DNA of 64,000 bases from an uncultured Chryseobacterium sp. (GTDB lineage Bacteria; Bacteroidota; Bacteroidia; Flavobacteriales; Weeksellaceae): assembly GCA_913774355.1 (NCBI GenBank), contig CAJYGB010000034.1:93879-157878 (forward strand), given 5' to 3'. Below are positions 61,910 to 64,000 of the stretch, piece after piece. The notes beneath the pieces are model-generated. The model saw only the letters and a program-made list of their open reading frames with translations, was not told the DNA's origin and made no database searches. The number at the start of each line of letters is the position of its first letter. Position 1 is the stretch's first letter. Made by a program: the position numbers and the translations under genes.

Positions 61910-62740
61910 ATGAAGATCAAATTGTATTTTATATTAATATTAGTTTTTAATTTATCTTTTTCCCAAACCAAAAGGTATATTTATGAACTGAGTTATAAAC
62001 CAGATTCTACAGAGGCATATTATAAAAAAAACTTCATGGTTGTGGATATCAACCCTAAAGAAGTGAAATATTATGATTATAAATTTCTTGAAAAAGATTC
62101 GCTAAACATACTTCAAAAATCTCAGAATCTTATATGGACTACGCAAATTCCGGTGGTAAGAAAAAGAAATTCTGACACCCACATTAATTATCCCTTGATA
62201 GGAGATAATATTTATGCATATCCAACACAGGATCCCATAAAATGGAAACTTGAAAATGACACCAAAAATTATCTTGGCTTTAAAGTTCAAAAAGCAACAA
62301 CAGATTTTGGGGGAAGAAAATGGATTGCATGGTTTACAAAAGAAATCCCTTTCAGTGAAGGACCTTACAAATTTCAAGGACTTCCGGGGCTTATTTTGCA
62401 AATAAAAGACACTCAGGAAAATTATATTTTTAATCTTATAAAAAGCACCAATTTACCTGAAACTTACAACACAACAAATATTATCGAAGTAAGATATGGC
62501 GACACTCCTATTCCTACCAATGAGAAAACTGTTATAAAAAAGGCATTGGAATACTTTAATGATCCTTTCAATGATATCAGACAGGAATTTAATCGAAAAG
62601 CAATCTCCTCCTTTGAATATAATGGTGTAAAATACAAACCAGAGGAATTAAGTAAACTGGTAAAAGAAGAACAAGAGGATATTCTAAAATCTTATAATCC
62701 CATAGAAAGAAACAAAGCTTTCCCTTATCCAAAAAATTAA
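61910..62740 (+). CDS. GLPGLI family exported protein
   Basis: A 276-residue protein with a signal peptide (MKIKLYFILILVFNLSFSQT) and the family motif FQGLPGLILQI (GLPGLI 147-152), following KWIAWFTKEIPFSEGPY. GLPGLI proteins (TIGR01200) occur in Bacteroidetes, and in my recollection often beside grasp-with-spasm peptide systems, which fits this place at the end of the RiPP operon. The function is unproven. A strong terminator follows. Confidence 0.88.
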   Translation: MKIKLYFILILVFNLSFSQTKRYIYELSYKPDSTEAYYKKNFMVVDINPKEVKYYDYKFLEKDSLNILQKSQNLIWTTQIPVVRKRNSDTHINYPLIGDNIYAYPTQDPIKWKLENDTKNYLGFKVQKATTDFGGRKWIAWFTKEIPFSEGPYKFQGLPGLILQIKDTQENYIFNLIKSTNLPETYNTTNIIEVRYGDTPIPTNEKTVIKKALEYFNDPFNDIRQEFNRKAISSFEYNGVKYKPEELSKLVKEEQEDILKSYNPIERNKAFPYPKN

Positions 62741-62760
62741 GATTAAATTAAAAATACAGC

Positions 62761-62797
62761 AAATAACTTGAAATCATCATTCAAGTTATTTATTTTT
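62761..62797 (+). terminator. Rho-independent terminator closing the RiPP operon
   Basis: AAATAACTTGAA (62761-62772), 7-base loop, TTCAAGTTATTT (62780-62791), then ATTTTTAT. A perfect 12-bp stem, 20 bp after the GLPGLI stop. Confidence 0.92.
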
Positions 62798-62823
62798 ATA
62801 CTAACAATTAAAATTTTAAACTG

Positions 62824-63693
62824 ATGAACATCAATTTCTCAGATGATTTCTTAGTAAAAGGAAAATTTTCAATCAAAAAAGCTTCAACGGAATATAATGG
62901 AAAACTCTCCAAAGAAGAAGGCGAACAATTGCTGATGCAGGAAAAAGAAAAGCTGCGTGAACTCCAGGAACGTCTGTATTCAGATGGAAGCCAATCGTTG
63001 CTGGTTGTATTGCAAGCCATGGATGCAGCGGGAAAGGACAGCATGATCGAGCATGTTTTCGGTGGCGTGAATCCTCAGGGCTGTAATGTAACAAGCTTTA
63101 AAACCCCAAGCTCCAGGGAATATTCTCATGACTTTTTATGGAGGCATTACCTGGCGCTACCTCAAAAAGGGATGATCGGAATCTTCAACCGTTCCCATTA
63201 CGAAAGCGTGCTGGTCTGCAAAGTACATCCCGAATATAACCTGAGCGAAAAAACATGGAAATCCGTAAAAGATTTTAATGAAAAATTCTGGGAAAACCGC
63301 TATGAAAGCATCCGGAATTTTGAAAAACATCTTGCCCAAAACGGAACGACCGTTGTAAAAATATTCCTGAATGTTTCTAAGGACGAACAAAAGAAAAGGC
63401 TTCTCGACAGAATCAACGAGCAGGAAAAAAACTGGAAATTCTCTTCCGCCGATCTTCCGGAGCGCGCCCTTTTTGACAAATATATGGAATGCTACGAAAC
63501 GGCCATTAATGAAACCGCCAAAGATTATGCACCCTGGTACGTGCTTCCTGCAGACAATAAATGGTTTGCAAGAGTCGCTGCGATACAGATCATTATTGAT
63601 GCCCTTGAAAAAATGGACCTGAAATACCCTAAACTTTCGGAAGAAGAAAAAAAGAGCCTGGAAGATTCAAAAAAAATCCTTGAGAGTGAATGA
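62824..63693 (+). CDS. ppk2: Polyphosphate kinase 2 (PPK2) family protein
   Basis: A 289-residue PPK2. The atypical Walker A is AMDAAGKDS (65-73); NVTSFKTPSSREYSHDFLWR is the lid region and IGIFNRSHYESVLVCKVHP the Walker B-like motif. Members use polyphosphate to phosphorylate AMP or ADP (class III) or nucleoside diphosphates. Length about 290 fits one-domain class I/III enzymes; the class cannot be settled by eye. Monocistronic, GC-richer than the RiPP genes before it. Confidence 0.92.
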   Translation: MNINFSDDFLVKGKFSIKKASTEYNGKLSKEEGEQLLMQEKEKLRELQERLYSDGSQSLLVVLQAMDAAGKDSMIEHVFGGVNPQGCNVTSFKTPSSREYSHDFLWRHYLALPQKGMIGIFNRSHYESVLVCKVHPEYNLSEKTWKSVKDFNEKFWENRYESIRNFEKHLAQNGTTVVKIFLNVSKDEQKKRLLDRINEQEKNWKFSSADLPERALFDKYMECYETAINETAKDYAPWYVLPADNKWFARVAAIQIIIDALEKMDLKYPKLSEEEKKSLEDSKKILESE

Positions 63694-63736
63694 AAGGTAT
63701 TATTTTTAACGTGAACCAGAGTAGAAGGCAGGTTAA

Positions 63737-63765
63737 GGCTGGAAGCCGGATAATAGAAGTTATTG
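63737..63765. repeat. Interspersed GGCTGGAAGCCGGA repeat, copy D
   Basis: GGCTGGAAGCCGGATAATAG then AAGTTATTG, between ppk2 and the transposase. See copies A-C. Confidence 0.6.
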
Positions 63766-63830
63766 CTGATAGTCTTAAATATCAAATGATCTTGTTTATA
63801 TACTGTTAACAGAAAGGCTATTTAAGATCC

Positions 63831-64000
63831 GGGGCCATATTTCTGCCTTTTTGTTAAATTGCTGAAATAAATTAATAGAGGTCATTAGATAATTTCATAT
63901 CTTTAAAGTACTGAAAAACTGGATTTTTATGGAAATTTTTAAGGGTCAAAACCTTCTGGAGTTTGCTGAACGCTTTAAAACAGATTTGGATTGCGAAGAA
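63831..64000 (+). mobile_element. Left part of an IS1595-type insertion sequence (edge of window)
   Basis: The transposase start at 63929 implies an insertion sequence entering the window from the right. GGGGCCATATTTCTGCC at 63831 is a possible left terminal repeat, about 100 bp upstream of the ATG; the partner end is beyond the window, so the boundary is a guess. Confidence 0.3.
63929..64000 (+). CDS. IS1595-family transposase, first 24 residues (runs off window end)
   Basis: The frame reads MEIFKGQNLLEFAERF then KTDLDCEE to the edge. This is the N-terminus I recall for IS1595-type (ISXO2-like) transposases in Chryseobacterium, where a zinc-ribbon follows. Catalytic residues lie outside the window. 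Insertion behind ppk2 does not disrupt a visible gene. Confidence 0.65.
   Translation, partial: MEIFKGQNLLEFAERFKTDLDCEE

Noticed and set aside
1-64000. CRISPR arrays, rRNA or tRNA genes
   Set aside because: No regularly spaced direct repeats and no cloverleaf-like or rRNA-like sequence was seen in the gaps.

Overview
The window looks like chromosome of a Flavobacteriia member, most likely Chryseobacterium or a close Weeksellaceae relative. The evidence is the low GC, Bacteroidetes-type -7 boxes (TAnnTTTG) ahead of several genes, a T9SS type A sorted protein, a GLPGLI-family protein, an Acr3/DUF6428 arsenic operon, and scattered intergenic repeats of a kind common in Chryseobacterium. The genus is inferred from gene content only.

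Layout. (1) 1-29,804, all on the minus strand: a large surface-polysaccharide locus. It reads from a WbpM/PglF-type 4,6-dehydratase, Wza and a Wzc tyrosine kinase, through a nucleotide-sugar dehydrogenase and the UDP-L-FucNAc genes (capE, capF, capG plus a WxcM-like cupin), into an AT-rich block with glycosyltransferases, a Wzy polymerase, an acyltransferase and a Wzx flippase. It then runs into a PglA/PglC/PglD/PglE-like set for a bacillosamine-type first sugar, and ends with a second phosphoglycosyl transferase, a second Wzc, a second flippase and a truncated acetyltransferase. (2) 30,104-35,450 minus: a small protein with a VPID-TM-basic tail, a T9SS protein, recX and glyA. (3) 35,536-39,065 minus: arsenic resistance (acr3, arsC, DUF6428, arsR) and a thioredoxin-reductase-like flavoprotein. 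(4) 39,629-44,299 minus: a MacA/MacB-like exporter with two permeases. (5) 44,726-47,509 plus: class I ribonucleotide reductase with no ATP-cone. (6) 47,655-56,787: DUF72, HD hydrolase, alpha/beta hydrolase, ribokinase, DUF4241, valS and DUF1573. (7) 57,129-62,740 plus: a ribosomal peptide natural-product (RiPP) cluster. (8) 62,824 to the end: PPK2 and the first codons of an IS1595-type transposase.

The most notable system is the RiPP cluster. Two adjacent precursor genes each encode a 38-residue leader ending in Gly-Gly and a Cys/Asn/Ser-rich core with five cysteines in identical spacing (C-x6-C-x8-C-x4-C-x8-C). A 16-residue stretch is identical in both cores although seven of its sixteen codons differ, all synonymously. 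A decayed third precursor follows. Next come a radical SAM/SPASM maturase, an ABC exporter with an N-terminal C39 protease suited to Gly-Gly cleavage, a WG-repeat secreted protein and a GLPGLI protein, closed by a strong terminator. No ATP-grasp, lanthipeptide synthetase or HlyD gene is present, so the likely modification is a radical Cys-derived crosslink (sacti- or ranthipeptide-like) and the product is unknown.

In the polysaccharide locus the genes fit one assembly line: PglF-, PglE- and PglD-like enzymes make a diamino-trideoxy sugar nucleotide, PglC-like PGT loads it on undecaprenyl phosphate, glycosyltransferases extend it (UDP-FucNAc and a uronic acid are made locally), Wzx/Wzy flip and polymerise, and Wzc/Wza export. 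The duplicated Wzc, Wzx and PGT genes suggest that two assembly units have been merged.
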